Origin: Acinetobacter kanungonis | Lineage (GTDB): Bacteria; Pseudomonadota; Gammaproteobacteria; Pseudomonadales; Moraxellaceae | DNA length: 64,000 nt | Reading direction: 5' to 3' | Assembly: GCF_009939195.1 (NCBI RefSeq) | Contig: NZ_JAACKC010000010.1 | Coordinates: forward strand, 103,340 to 167,339 | Shown: positions 18,169 to 27,280 of the stretch, piece after piece | How the letters are laid out: each line of letters opens with the position of its first letter | Numbering within the stretch: the first letter of the stretch is position 1 | Translations under genes and position numbers: made by a program | Notes under the pieces: model-generated | What the model was told of the DNA's origin: nothing | The model's database searches: none | What the model saw: only the letters and a program-made list of their open reading frames with translations

Positions 18169-20475
18169 ATGGTCACAGTACGTGAGCAATTGCCTGGACG
18201 ACTCAACGAGTTGTCTGAGGAAGCGACTGTAGAGCATGCCGAACAAGCTCAGCTGGATTTAGCCGAATGGTTAGATCGAGTACGCAGCATTTTAGACGGG
18301 GCAGCGCTCAAGCAACTCGAAGAAGTTGCCAAAGAGACGCTGCAAAAAGAGTTAGAATCCACCACCAATCATCGATCGAATACCTTTTATACGGGTATTG
18401 AAATGGCTGATATTTTGGCACATTTACATGTCGATGAAGATACCCTTTCTGCTGCAATGTTGTACCGCAGTGTTCGTGAAGGACTCATGAGCATTGATTT
18501 TGTACGAGAACATTTTGGCGAACAAGTCTATGGCTTGGTCAAAGGTACCCTGTCGATGGGTAAGCTTTCCGAGCTGATTGAACAAAATAAACGTTTAGAA
18601 GACCATTTTAATAATGATCAGCGTGAACATTTGACTGGCATCTATAAGATGTTGATTTCAGTCACTGAAGATGTTCGTGTTGTCCTGATTAAGCTGGCGG
18701 AACGTACCTATGCGTTGCGTGAATTGGCGAAATCATCGCGTGAGCGCCAAGAGCGTGTAGCACGAGAAATTCTCACCATTTACTCACCTTTGGCTCACCG
18801 TTTGGGGATTGCACAATTAAAGTGGGAGCTGGAAGATTTAGCCTTTCGTTATCTGGCACCAGAACGCTATAAAGAAATTGCATCCTTACTCAACGAAAAG
18901 CGCTTAGAGCGCGAACACTATATTCAGTTCGTGATTGATAAGCTCAAGAATGAGTTGGCTGAACATGGTATTGAAGCCGAGATCAATGGTCGGGTCAAAC
19001 ACATCTATTCGATTTATCGTAAGATGAAAAGTAAGAACCTGAGCTTCGATCAGCTGTATGACATCCGTGCAGTGCGTGTATTGGTGAAGTCGGTTCCAGA
19101 ATGCTATCACTCGTTGGGCATTGTGCATCAAATTTGGCGACATATTCCGCATCAATTTGATGACTACATTACCAATCCGAAAGCCAACGGTTATCGCTCA
19201 TTGCATACCGCTGTGATTGCGGAAAACAAATCACTGGAAGTACAAATCCGTACCCGTGATATGCATGAAGAAGCAGAACTTGGGGTATGTTCGCACTTTA
19301 ATTATAAAGAAGGCGCGAAAACCACTGACCGCTCTTTCAATCATCGTTTACATTCATTGCGTTCAGTCTTGGAACACTACCAAGAGCGCAATGATGCCAG
19401 CGCGCATAAAGAAGATGAAGATTCTGAGAACTTTGAACAGATTCAAGAGTTTGAAGATTTTGAGAAAATTTATGTGTTTAGCCGTGATGGTGATATTAAA
19501 GAATTGCCACGTGGTTCGACCGTGCTGGATTTTGCCTACCATGTGCATACTGAGGTTGGTAACAAGTGCTATGCGGCACGTGTAAACCAACGCTATGTAC
19601 CGCTGACCTATACTTTAAAAACGGGTGAGCAAGTTGAGATTTTAACCAAGAAAGACCGTGAGCCAAACCGTGACTGGTTGGTGAACTCGTTGGGTTATAT
19701 CAAGACTGCACGTGCGCGTGACAAGTTACGCCATTGGTTCCGTCAGCAAGATCGCAGTAAGAATCTGGAAATTGGTCGCGATATTCTGAACAAAGAACTT
19801 TCGCGTCTGGCCATCCATCCAAAAAGTATCGATTTAAGCGACTACTGTAATCACTTTAATGTGAAAACAGGGGATGACATTCTGATTAACTTGGTGAGCG
19901 GTGATATTAGCCTGCATGCCTTGATGAATCAGGTTAATCGTCATATGCATCTGGATCAGGATGAGCCTGAGCTGGTGCTCAAGCCTGCTTTGAATCCACG
20001 TGCTAGCCATACTTTATCGGCACATGGGATTCTGATTGATGGCTTGGACAATGTGGAATTGCATGTTGCACAATGCTGTCAACCCGTCCATGGTGAATCG
20101 ATTGGCGGTTATATCACCCTGAATCGAGGGGTCAGCATTCATAAAGTGGCATGCCCAGACTACGTGCGTATGATCGGTCAGGAACCTGAGCGTGCCGTCG
20201 AAGCAGATTGGGAAATGCAGCCAACTCGCGGTCAAAGTGTGCAGATTGTGGTGGAAGCCTATGACCGTCGTGGTTTGCTGAAAGATCTGACCCAAGTGAT
20301 TTTCTCTGATCAGATTAATATCCGTCAGGTGAATACCATTTCCGAAGCGGACGGTATTGCCAATATGAAGCTGTTGATTGAGGTCAAAGGTTTGGCGCAG
20401 TTGTCACGCTTGTTGGCCCGTTTAGAGCAGCAACCTGGAATTATCAGTGCCCGTCGTTTAATTCAAGGGAATTAA
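18169..20475 (+). CDS. relA: (p)ppGpp synthetase RelA
   Basis: A 768-residue ribosome-bound alarmone synthetase activated by uncharged tRNA. The N-terminal HD-hydrolase region is degenerate (MLYRSVREG stands where hydrolases have HD..ED), so this is a synthase-only RelA and not SpoT. The synthetase core (about 250-390) includes YDIRAVRVLV, NPKANGYRSLHTAV and EVQIRTRDMHEEAELG. A TGS domain (about 425-485, KIYVFSRDGDIKELPRGSTV) and a C-terminal ACT domain (about 690-765) follow. Ribosome-binding site AGGAGAAGG is strong. A terminator lies just downstream, ahead of mazG. Confidence 0.96.
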   Translation: MVTVREQLPGRLNELSEEATVEHAEQAQLDLAEWLDRVRSILDGAALKQLEEVAKETLQKELESTTNHRSNTFYTGIEMADILAHLHVDEDTLSAAMLYRSVREGLMSIDFVREHFGEQVYGLVKGTLSMGKLSELIEQNKRLEDHFNNDQREHLTGIYKMLISVTEDVRVVLIKLAERTYALRELAKSSRERQERVAREILTIYSPLAHRLGIAQLKWELEDLAFRYLAPERYKEIASLLNEKRLEREHYIQFVIDKLKNELAEHGIEAEINGRVKHIYSIYRKMKSKNLSFDQLYDIRAVRVLVKSVPECYHSLGIVHQIWRHIPHQFDDYITNPKANGYRSLHTAVIAENKSLEVQIRTRDMHEEAELGVCSHFNYKEGAKTTDRSFNHRLHSLRSVLEHYQERNDASAHKEDEDSENFEQIQEFEDFEKIYVFSRDGDIKELPRGSTVLDFAYHVHTEVGNKCYAARVNQRYVPLTYTLKTGEQVEILTKKDREPNRDWLVNSLGYIKTARARDKLRHWFRQQDRSKNLEIGRDILNKELSRLAIHPKSIDLSDYCNHFNVKTGDDILINLVSGDISLHALMNQVNRHMHLDQDEPELVLKPALNPRASHTLSAHGILIDGLDNVELHVAQCCQPVHGESIGGYITLNRGVSIHKVACPDYVRMIGQEPERAVEADWEMQPTRGQSVQIVVEAYDRRGLLKDLTQVIFSDQINIRQVNTISEADGIANMKLLIEVKGLAQLSRLLARLEQQPGIISARRLIQGN

Positions 20476-20483
20476 GCGCATTC

Positions 20484-20511
20484 AAAAGCCTGCCTAGAGC
20501 AGGCTTTTTTA
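20484..20511 (+). terminator. Terminator after relA
   Basis: AAAAGCCTGC (20484-20493) pairs with GCAGGCTTTT (20499-20508) around a 5-base loop, with a T-run. Confidence 0.85.
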
Positions 20512-20551
20512 TCGATGTTTTTTTAAATTTTGAATAGAGAGCAAGTCAGAG

Positions 20552-21307
20552 ATGGAACAGCTATTGGCGGTGATGCGTGAATTACGTGAAAAATGCCCAT
20601 GGGATCAAAAGCAAACGCCCAATAGTTTAACGCCTTATGCGATTGAAGAAGCCTATGAAGTCGAGGCTGCTGTACGTTCGGGCGATGTGCAGCATATCAA
20701 GGAAGAGCTGGGTGATTTGTTGCTGCAAGTGGTGTTTCAATCGCAAATGTACAGCGAGCAAGGGGCATTTAATTTTCAGGACGTGGTGCAGGGGATTACT
20801 GAAAAACTGATTCGTCGGCATCCACATGTTTTTCAGGCTGAACAGTTTAATCAGTTGACCGCAGAGGAAGTATCCACCCTGTGGAAGCAAATCAAGCAGC
20901 AAGAGAAACAAGGGAAACCGCAAGCACGTTTAGATCAGATCAAACATGGTCCTGCTTTACAACAAGCCGAACAGATCCAAAAAAATGCTGCGCAGATTGG
21001 TTTTGATTTTCCCAATGTGGTAGATGCCTATGCCAAATTGGAAGAGGAATTGGAAGAATTACAACAAGCTGTTCAGCAACAAAATCTCGATGAAATACAG
21101 GCAGAATTTGGCGACTGTTTGTTTTCTTTAATCAATGTTGGACGTAAACTATGCGTCAATAATGAGATCGCGCTGTTAGGCACCATCGATAAATTTAGAA
21201 CACGCTTTGCTTACATTGAAGATCAGGCACACCTGCAAAATAAAACTCTTGAGCAGATGTCTTTGGTTGAAATGGACCAACTGTGGGAGCAGGCGAAAAA
21301 ACTATGA
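20552..21307 (+). CDS. mazG: Nucleoside triphosphate pyrophosphohydrolase MazG
   Basis: A 251-residue NTP pyrophosphatase that cleans nucleotide pools and, in E. coli, limits ppGpp build-up. Two MazG domains are visible. The first has PWDQKQTPNSLTPYAIEEAY and EELGDLLLQVVFQSQM; the second, from about residue 145, has KLEEELEELQQAV and EFGDCLFSLINVGRKL. The EExxE/ExxD metal-binding pattern is intact in both. It follows relA as in many gamma-proteobacteria, but a terminator sits between them, so it may have its own promoter. Confidence 0.94.
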   Translation: MEQLLAVMRELREKCPWDQKQTPNSLTPYAIEEAYEVEAAVRSGDVQHIKEELGDLLLQVVFQSQMYSEQGAFNFQDVVQGITEKLIRRHPHVFQAEQFNQLTAEEVSTLWKQIKQQEKQGKPQARLDQIKHGPALQQAEQIQKNAAQIGFDFPNVVDAYAKLEEELEELQQAVQQQNLDEIQAEFGDCLFSLINVGRKLCVNNEIALLGTIDKFRTRFAYIEDQAHLQNKTLEQMSLVEMDQLWEQAKKL

Positions 21308-21331
21308 CTTGATAATAAATATAGGCATGTT

Positions 21332-21736
21332 ATGCAACTGAATTTTAATGCACATCGTATTGTAGGATTTGTCACGCTTTTTATCGTGCTGGTTTTGGGA
21401 TGGACGTCTGCTAGCGCACAAAAATTTGACCAGCAATATTTGAATTGGAAAGCCCAGCAACAGGCTCAAGATGCTCGCTTAAGTAGTTCCAATAGCGATG
21501 CAAATTATTACTTATCCAAACCGAGTCTCACTTCTACATCGGGTAACAAAATTCGTTTAAACAGTGCGAGTGCTGAGCAATTGCAACAGTTGTCTGGCAT
21601 TGGTGAGAAAAAGGCGGAAGCGATCTTGCAGTATCGTCAGCAACATGGAAAATTCAAAAGCATTGATGAGTTGCAGAATATCAAAGGGATTGGACCTAAA
21701 CTGCTGCAGAAAAATAAAGACCGATTAGCCCTCTAA
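21332..21736 (+). CDS. comEA: ComEA-like helix-hairpin-helix DNA-binding protein
   Basis: A 134-residue exported protein with an N-terminal hydrophobic segment (about 12-30, ending SASA-Q) and a C-terminal double helix-hairpin-helix domain: LNSASAEQLQQLSGIGEKKA and ELQNIKGIGPKLLQKNKDRL. ComEA-type proteins hold incoming DNA in the periplasm during natural transformation, and Acinetobacter species are often competent. The linker (about 35-65) is Gln/Ser-rich. Family members can also be general HhH proteins, so the competence role is an inference. The gene follows mazG by 25 bases. Confidence 0.82.
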   Translation: MQLNFNAHRIVGFVTLFIVLVLGWTSASAQKFDQQYLNWKAQQQAQDARLSSSNSDANYYLSKPSLTSTSGNKIRLNSASAEQLQQLSGIGEKKAEAILQYRQQHGKFKSIDELQNIKGIGPKLLQKNKDRLAL

Positions 21737-21869
21737 ACTTTGCTTTTGGAGGATTGATACTCAATATTCACGATTGTGTTGAGATAATCAAATTGCCCTT
21801 TGATTGTGTTAGAGATATGATTAGCACCATCTTAGATATTTTACGTTCAGGCGTAGGAGACAGCGTCTT

Positions 21870-23324
21870 TTGCAAACTTTGCGCGCGTCAAAATGTGGTT
21901 TATCCACCGCTCAATTACCTGCTTCAATTCTTGATGTGATTGATGCCTTAACCAAGGCAGGCTACGAAGCATATATCGTAGGGGGCGGTGTTCGCGACTT
22001 AATGTTAGGCCTTAATCCGAAAGATTATGATGCCGTAACCAATGCCACACCTTCACAAATTAAAGAAGTGTTCGGTCGTCGTTGCCGTATTATTGGGCGT
22101 CGTTTCGAGTTGGCTCATGTTTATTCTGGGCGCGAACTGATTGAAGTTGCGACATTCCGTGCACCACCTAAAAAAGCAGTGACTTCCGCAGCAGGGATGA
22201 TCTTGCGTGATAATAATTGGGGCACCATTGAGCAAGATTTTGCTCGCCGTGACTTCTCAATCAATGCGCTTTACTACCAACCACGTAAAGGCATTGTGCT
22301 CGACTTCTGTCATGCAGTAGAAGATATTCAAAGCCGTACTTTACGTTTACTTGGTGATCCTCAGTTACGTTTCGAGGAAGATCCAGTGCGCATGCTGCGT
22401 GCATTGCGCTTCTCTGCCAAATTAAAATTTAGTATTGATCCAAAGATTCTCGAAATTTTTACACCTGAACGGACGCAACTTTTGCGTGATGTTTCACCGC
22501 ACCGTCTTTATGATGAATCGCAAAAGTTGTTTACCATGGGGCACTTATATCAAGTGCTGCCAATGTTGATTGACTTTGGCATTTGGCGTCAGTTATTTGC
22601 AGAGATTCGTCCTGAAATTACGCCGTTTATTGAGCGTGCCGCAAAAAATACTGATCAACGGATTCAAATTGGTAAAACCATTAACCCTGCATTTTTCTAC
22701 GCGGTGTTGTTGTGGAAACCCTTCTTAGAGCGTTGTGATTTTTATCTGCAAAAAGGTGTGGTGCCTGCTGAAGCACGTGCACAAGCGGGGCTGGATGTGC
22801 TGAAGCGTCAAGCGACACGTACGGTAATTCCACGTTTTGCGGAAACCTTTATTCGGGAAGTCTGGGAAATGCAAACCCGCTTACTCAGTCCGAAACCTCA
22901 ACAAATTGAGGCACTGTCGAATCATGCGCGTTTCCGTGCTGGTTTTGACTTCCTGTTGCTGCGTGAAAAAGCAGGTGATAACACCACACAAGCGATGGGG
23001 AGTTGGTGGGATGCTTATCAGTTGATGTCGACGGACGAAAAAGAGCGTGCGATCAGTCAATATAACCGTCAGCGCGCTAAAACACGTCGTAAAGCAGCGA
23101 CCCATGAGGATGTTTCTGAAACCAAATCCAGTGTGGAAATTGAACCTTTGGTTCAAGAGCAGGAAAGCCGTAGTCGTCGCAGCCGAAAAGCCAAAGCAAC
23201 GGAGACCACCTCGCAAATTGTGACCAGTCAAGCTCCATCTGACGTCGGTCAGGATCATCCGATTATGAAAAGAAAACGGGTGAAACGCGATTTAAGCCAA
23301 GTGATTTTTGGGCCAACACAATGA
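21870..23324 (+). CDS. pcnB: Poly(A) polymerase I, TTG start
   Basis: A 484-residue nucleotidyltransferase that adds poly(A) tails to RNA 3' ends, aiding decay. The catalytic head has AYIVGGGVRDLMLGLNPKDY (about residue 35-55) and ATFRAPPKKA, then RRDFSINALYY and FEEDPVRMLRALRFSAKL, features shared with CCA enzymes; the basic C-terminal tail (about 400-484, RSRRSRKAKA, KRKRVKRDL) is typical of PcnB. No ATG lies near the family start. A TTG at 21870, 9 bases after AGGAGA (21855-21860), fits best. The stop overlaps folK by four bases (ATGA). Confidence 0.92.
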   Translation: MQTLRASKCGLSTAQLPASILDVIDALTKAGYEAYIVGGGVRDLMLGLNPKDYDAVTNATPSQIKEVFGRRCRIIGRRFELAHVYSGRELIEVATFRAPPKKAVTSAAGMILRDNNWGTIEQDFARRDFSINALYYQPRKGIVLDFCHAVEDIQSRTLRLLGDPQLRFEEDPVRMLRALRFSAKLKFSIDPKILEIFTPERTQLLRDVSPHRLYDESQKLFTMGHLYQVLPMLIDFGIWRQLFAEIRPEITPFIERAAKNTDQRIQIGKTINPAFFYAVLLWKPFLERCDFYLQKGVVPAEARAQAGLDVLKRQATRTVIPRFAETFIREVWEMQTRLLSPKPQQIEALSNHARFRAGFDFLLLREKAGDNTTQAMGSWWDAYQLMSTDEKERAISQYNRQRAKTRRKAATHEDVSETKSSVEIEPLVQEQESRSRRSRKAKATETTSQIVTSQAPSDVGQDHPIMKRKRVKRDLSQVIFGPTQ

Positions 23325-23809
23325 AGATGGTCAGCTATATCGGCTTAGGCAGTAATTTGGGTGATTCGCGTCAAATCCTGACTGAAGCTATTCAAAAATT
23401 AGCAAGTTTAGGCTCGGTTCAAACTTCTAAACTCTATCAAAGCCCGCCCATGGGTCCTCAAGATCAACCGCATTATTTGAATGCGGTCGCCCGCTTGGAA
23501 ACAGACTTGCCTGCATTAAGTTTGCTGGATCAATTACAGCAATTTGAGCAGGAAGCTGGGCGTGTGCGTCTGCGCCGTTGGGGTGAGCGTACTTTAGATC
23601 TGGATGTCTTGCTCTATGGTGATGAGCAGATTCAACATGAACGTTTGACTGTGCCACATATTGGCATTTTAGAGCGCGATTTTGTGGTTATTCCCTTACT
23701 GGATTTAGACCCAAACTTACATATTCAGGGACACCGATTAGATCGCTTGGCTTTATTACAGCATACGACTTTAACTGAAGTCGCTGATCAAAACTGGGCC
23801 AACATTTAA
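23321..23809 (+). CDS. folK: Hydroxymethyldihydropterin pyrophosphokinase
   Basis: A 162-residue folate-pathway enzyme transferring pyrophosphate from ATP to 6-hydroxymethyl-7,8-dihydropterin. It shows YIGLGSNLGDSRQILTEAI at the start, SPPMGPQDQPHYLNAVARLE in the middle, and the signature RRWGERTLDLDVLLYGDEQI binding magnesium and substrate. Its ATG overlaps the pcnB stop, so the two are translationally coupled. panB follows at 43 bases. Confidence 0.95.
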   Translation: MKMVSYIGLGSNLGDSRQILTEAIQKLASLGSVQTSKLYQSPPMGPQDQPHYLNAVARLETDLPALSLLDQLQQFEQEAGRVRLRRWGERTLDLDVLLYGDEQIQHERLTVPHIGILERDFVVIPLLDLDPNLHIQGHRLDRLALLQHTTLTEVADQNWANI

Positions 23810-23852
23810 TCACTAAAGGTATGTTCTAGGAACTTCTAGAGAGGAACATCTC

Positions 23853-24662
23853 ATGATTAGTCTGAGTGACTTAAGACAATTTAAACAAGATGGACGTAAG
23901 TTTTCATGCTTAACTTGCTACGATGCCAGCATGGCAAAAGCAATGGAACTTGCTGAAGTTGATACGATTTTAATTGGTGACTCTTTAGGAATGGCGATTC
24001 AAGGTCGTGATTCAACTTTACCAGTAACCGTTGAAGATATGGCATATCACACGGCAGCCGTGCGTCGTGGTAATCAGCATGCATTGATCATGACCGATTT
24101 GCCGTTTATGTCTTATGCGACACTCAATGATGCCTTGGCGAATGCCAAAACTGTAATGCAAGCTGGCGCACAGATGGTCAAAATTGAAGGTGGTGCTTGG
24201 TTAAGTGAAACGGTTGAAGTGTTGACTCGTAACGGTATTCCCGTCTGTGTACATTTGGGTTTAACCCCGCAATCTGTCCATGTTTTGGGTGGCTATAAGC
24301 TACAAGCACGTTCACGTGAAGCGGCAGATAAGCTGATTGCGGATTGTCAGGCTGTTGTGAATGCGGGTGCGGCAGTGTTATTGCTTGAGTGTGTGCCAGC
24401 ACAGTTGGGTCAAGAAGTGACCGCGCGCTTCCCACACATTCCTGTAATTGGGATTGGTGCAGGGGTGGAAACTGATGGACAAGTCTTGGTTGTGCAAGAT
24501 ATGCTCGGTTTGACTTTCGGACGTGTAGCGAAATTCGTACGTAATTTTATGAAAGAGCAAGCAGGGGAAACTGCAATTTTAGATGCGTTTAAAGCCTATC
24601 ATGCAGCGGTGCTTGATCAATCCTTTCCAGCCAAAGAACATACTTTTCAAGTAGAGCTGTAA
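23853..24662 (+). CDS. panB: Ketopantoate hydroxymethyltransferase
   Basis: A 269-residue TIM-barrel enzyme, the first step of pantothenate synthesis (2-oxoisovalerate plus methylene-THF to ketopantoate). Signature stretches are [40 protein letters not shown] with metal-binding Asp, [24 protein letters not shown] and [20 protein letters not shown]. Ribosome-binding site AGAGAGGAAC supports the ATG. panC starts one base after its stop, so the two steps are co-expressed. Confidence 0.96.
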   Translation: MISLSDLRQFKQDGRKFSCLTCYDASMAKAMELAEVDTILIGDSLGMAIQGRDSTLPVTVEDMAYHTAAVRRGNQHALIMTDLPFMSYATLNDALANAKTVMQAGAQMVKIEGGAWLSETVEVLTRNGIPVCVHLGLTPQSVHVLGGYKLQARSREAADKLIADCQAVVNAGAAVLLLECVPAQLGQEVTARFPHIPVIGIGAGVETDGQVLVVQDMLGLTFGRVAKFVRNFMKEQAGETAILDAFKAYHAAVLDQSFPAKEHTFQVEL

Positions 24663-24663
24663 C

Positions 24664-25512
24664 ATGAAGACTGAAACAACAATACAAGGCTTAGCTGCAT
24701 CATTACAACCAGCTCGTACTGCGCGAAAAATTATCGGTTTTGTGCCGACTATGGGGAATTTGCACCAAGGGCATTTGAACCTTGTGCGCGAAGCACGAAA
24801 ACTTTGTGATGTGGTGGTGGTGAGTATCTTTGTTAATCCAATTCAATTTGGACCGAATGAAGACTTTGATAATTATCCACGTACTTTGGATCAAGACAGT
24901 CAGCTTTTGGCAGATGTCGGTTGTGATATTATTTTTGCACCATCAGTGGAGCAAATGTACGGTAAACAGCCACGTTTAACCAATATCAGTGTTTCAAATA
25001 TCACTGATGATTTGTGTGGTAAACAACGTCCAGGTCATTTTGATGGCGTGGCGGTGGTGGTCACCAAACTGTTCAATATTGTGCAGCCCAATTATGCTTT
25101 CTTTGGACAAAAAGATTTTCAGCAGTTGGCGGTGATTCGCCAGTTGGTACGTGACTTGAACATTCCGCTGGAAGTGATTGGTGTGCCCATTGCCCGTGCG
25201 GAAGATGGCTTGGCTTTAAGTTCACGTAATGGCTATTTGAGCGAAGAGCATCGTAAAACGGCACCTGTGATTTTCCAAAGTTTGAAAAAGGCAGAAGCAG
25301 AGTTACAGCAAGGCACTGATTTATCAGAAGTGTTAGAGAATATTAAAACCGCATTGACAGCAGCAGGTCTTGTTGTGGACTATGTGGAAGCACGTACACC
25401 AAACTTGCAAGCAATTGATCTGTTTGATCAGGATCTTGTATTGTTTGTAGCGGCAAAATTGGGCACAACCCGACTCATCGATAATTTGCAGGTTAAGCAT
25501 ACTGCAGCATAA
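24664..25512 (+). CDS. panC: Pantothenate synthetase
   Basis: A 282-residue enzyme joining pantoate and beta-alanine with ATP. The ATP-binding HIGH-like motif is [20 protein letters not shown], with [39 protein letters not shown] and the KMSKS-like region [12 protein letters not shown]. It lies one base after panB. The absence of panD nearby is normal for this group. Confidence 0.96.
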   Translation: MKTETTIQGLAASLQPARTARKIIGFVPTMGNLHQGHLNLVREARKLCDVVVVSIFVNPIQFGPNEDFDNYPRTLDQDSQLLADVGCDIIFAPSVEQMYGKQPRLTNISVSNITDDLCGKQRPGHFDGVAVVVTKLFNIVQPNYAFFGQKDFQQLAVIRQLVRDLNIPLEVIGVPIARAEDGLALSSRNGYLSEEHRKTAPVIFQSLKKAEAELQQGTDLSEVLENIKTALTAAGLVVDYVEARTPNLQAIDLFDQDLVLFVAAKLGTTRLIDNLQVKHTAA

Positions 25513-25534
25513 AACATCAAGGAATAGCTTTGCC

Positions 25535-26386
25535 ATGAAGCGCATTTTGATTGTGACAGGACAATCTGGTTCAGGTAAGTCATCTGCATTGCAGGTACTG
25601 GAAGATTTAGGTTATTACTGCATTGACAATTTGCCTTTGGCATTGTTGCCCGAGATTGTCGAGAAGCTGGATCATGAAAATAATCTAGAGCAGCTTGCAC
25701 TTGGGGTTGATGTCCGCAGTACCCGTGCCGACTTACAAGAGTTCGATCATGTTTTTGAGTTGTTGTTAAGGCATGGGACGGTCGATATTATCTATTTGAC
25801 CACACGTGATCAGGAGTTGATTGCACGTTTTAGTGCTTCAAGACGTCCGCATCCGTTATCCAATCGTTTTAAAAGTTTGAATGAATGTATACAGGAAGAA
25901 AAAACCTTATTACTTCCGATACAATTGCGTTCCACAGTACATATTGATACAACGGATAAAAGTGTGCATGATTTGAAGCATACTTTATTGTCTAAACTTG
26001 GACAGTCCGATAACTTAATTGTGATTTTGCAGTCATTTGGTTATAAGCACGGCATTCCTTTAGATGCCGACTATGTCTTTGATGTGCGTCATTTACCCAA
26101 TCCGCATTGGGATTTAGAGTTGCGGAAATATTCTGGCTTAGATATACCCGTACAAAATTTTTTAGAACAAAGCCCACAGACCAATGAAATGTTTAAAGAC
26201 ATTTATCATTTTTTGGACAAGTGGTTGCCTGCATTTGCAGAGGGGCATCGTCACTACATGACGATCTCAATTGGCTGTACAGGTGGACAGCATCGTTCTG
26301 TTTATATTGTGGATAGACTGAAAAAAGCCCTTGAGGAAAATTGGTCTATTCAGGTCCTACATCGAGAAATGAAGCACTGGTCATGA
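25535..26386 (+). CDS. rapZ: RNase adapter protein RapZ
   Basis: A 283-residue protein with an N-terminal kinase-like Walker A motif ([18 protein letters not shown]) and [11 protein letters not shown], and the conserved C-terminal region [20 protein letters not shown]. In enteric bacteria RapZ delivers the small RNA GlmZ to RNase E and senses glucosamine-6-phosphate; whether Acinetobacter has that circuit is not shown here. Its stop overlaps the npr start (ATGA), the same pairing seen with PTS-Ntr genes elsewhere, but here rapZ-npr follow pan genes and not rpoN-hpf-ptsN. Confidence 0.94.
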   Translation: MKRILIVTGQSGSGKSSALQVLEDLGYYCIDNLPLALLPEIVEKLDHENNLEQLALGVDVRSTRADLQEFDHVFELLLRHGTVDIIYLTTRDQELIARFSASRRPHPLSNRFKSLNECIQEEKTLLLPIQLRSTVHIDTTDKSVHDLKHTLLSKLGQSDNLIVILQSFGYKHGIPLDADYVFDVRHLPNPHWDLELRKYSGLDIPVQNFLEQSPQTNEMFKDIYHFLDKWLPAFAEGHRHYMTISIGCTGGQHRSVYIVDRLKKALEENWSIQVLHREMKHWS

Positions 26387-26652
26387 TTGACACAACTGTT
26401 GACGTAATTAATAAACTAGGGTTACATGCGCGTGCATCTGGCAAACTCATTGAAGTAACCACCAAATTCAAGTCATCTATTCAAATTGGAAAAGGTGATA
26501 AATTGGTCGATGCGAAAAACATTATGTCTTTACTGATGCTTGGCGCAGGTAAAGGCACCACTTTACGTTTAGTGATTGATGGGGCAGATGAAGAAAAAGC
26601 ACTGTCTGAAGTTCAAGCACTATTTGCAGCAAAATTTTACGAGGCAGATTAA
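26383..26652 (+). CDS. npr: NPr, HPr-like phosphocarrier of PTS-Ntr
   Basis: An 89-residue HPr-family protein. The phosphorylated histidine is H15 in [13 protein letters not shown], and the second motif [19 protein letters not shown] is clear. The proline usual after the first histidine motif in sugar-PTS HPr is not needed in NPr. The ATG at 26383 overlaps the rapZ stop; an upstream frame start at 26341 is inside rapZ and lacks family sequence. NPr is reported to bind GigB in A. baumannii, and gigB is also in this window. Confidence 0.93.
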   Translation: MIDTTVDVINKLGLHARASGKLIEVTTKFKSSIQIGKGDKLVDAKNIMSLLMLGAGKGTTLRLVIDGADEEKALSEVQALFAAKFYEAD

Positions 26653-26654
26653 CC

Positions 26655-27188
26655 GTGGCACGTCGACCGAACCGTTTTACTGACGAAGACTTCGAAACTT
26701 TAGAAGGACGTGCAAGTAAAACCGAACAAAAGAAAGCAGTCCAGCGTATGGCTGCTTTAGGTGAACAGTTGGCGCAACTGAGTCCAAAACAAATTCAGCA
26801 ACTTCCTGTGGATGAGCGTTTGATTGACGCCATCTTGGATGCGCAAACCATTACCTCGCATGAAGCACGTCGTCGCCAATTTCAACGTGTAGGCAAGTTG
26901 TTGCGTAATGAAGATGAAACTGTGATCTTGTCGTATTTAACGCCACAGCAGGGTGCGAAGAAAACAGCGCAGTTGCAGCGCTGGGTCGATCGTATCATTA
27001 AAGATGGTGATCCGATCATTAATGAATTCTGCAAAGTGTATAACGCTGCAGAACGTCATACCATCCGTCAGCATACTTTGCGTATTCACCGCGATATGGC
27101 CAAAGAGATGAGTGAGGCTGAACTGGCTGAGTCTAAACTCAAACTATTTAACTATGTTCAGCAGGTTGCGTTGCTTTCTGATAACTGA
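26655..27188 (+). CDS. darP: Ribosome biogenesis factor DarP
   Basis: A 177-residue protein of the YjgA/DUF615 family, now known as DarP, which assists late assembly of the 50S subunit. It opens RRPNRFTDEDFETLEGRASK and is rich in charged helices, including QLPVDERLIDAILDAQTITS and HEARRRQFQRVGKLLRNED. The start is GTG at 26655, two bases after npr and with no better ATG, so it is likely coupled to npr translation. It closes the seven-gene run that began at pcnB; a strong terminator follows. Confidence 0.93.
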   Translation: MARRPNRFTDEDFETLEGRASKTEQKKAVQRMAALGEQLAQLSPKQIQQLPVDERLIDAILDAQTITSHEARRRQFQRVGKLLRNEDETVILSYLTPQQGAKKTAQLQRWVDRIIKDGDPIINEFCKVYNAAERHTIRQHTLRIHRDMAKEMSEAELAESKLKLFNYVQQVALLSDN

Positions 27189-27200
27189 TCGGGTTGAATA

Positions 27201-27233
27201 AAAAAAAGCACTTCATTTGAAGTGCTTTTTTTT
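27201..27233. terminator. Terminator after darP
   Basis: AAAAAGCACTTC pairs with GAAGTGCTTTTT around a short ATTT loop, flanked by A- and T-runs. It separates the plus-strand darP from the minus-strand acyl-CoA synthetase and may work both ways. Confidence 0.85.
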
Positions 27234-27280
27234 ATTGGTATTGAGATCGTATATTCAGACTATAAAACCCGTACACAACT

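Noticed and set aside
21754..21939. 61-codon frame running into the start of pcnB
   Set aside because: It overlaps the pcnB N-terminus in another frame and lacks a ribosome-binding site and any family feature.
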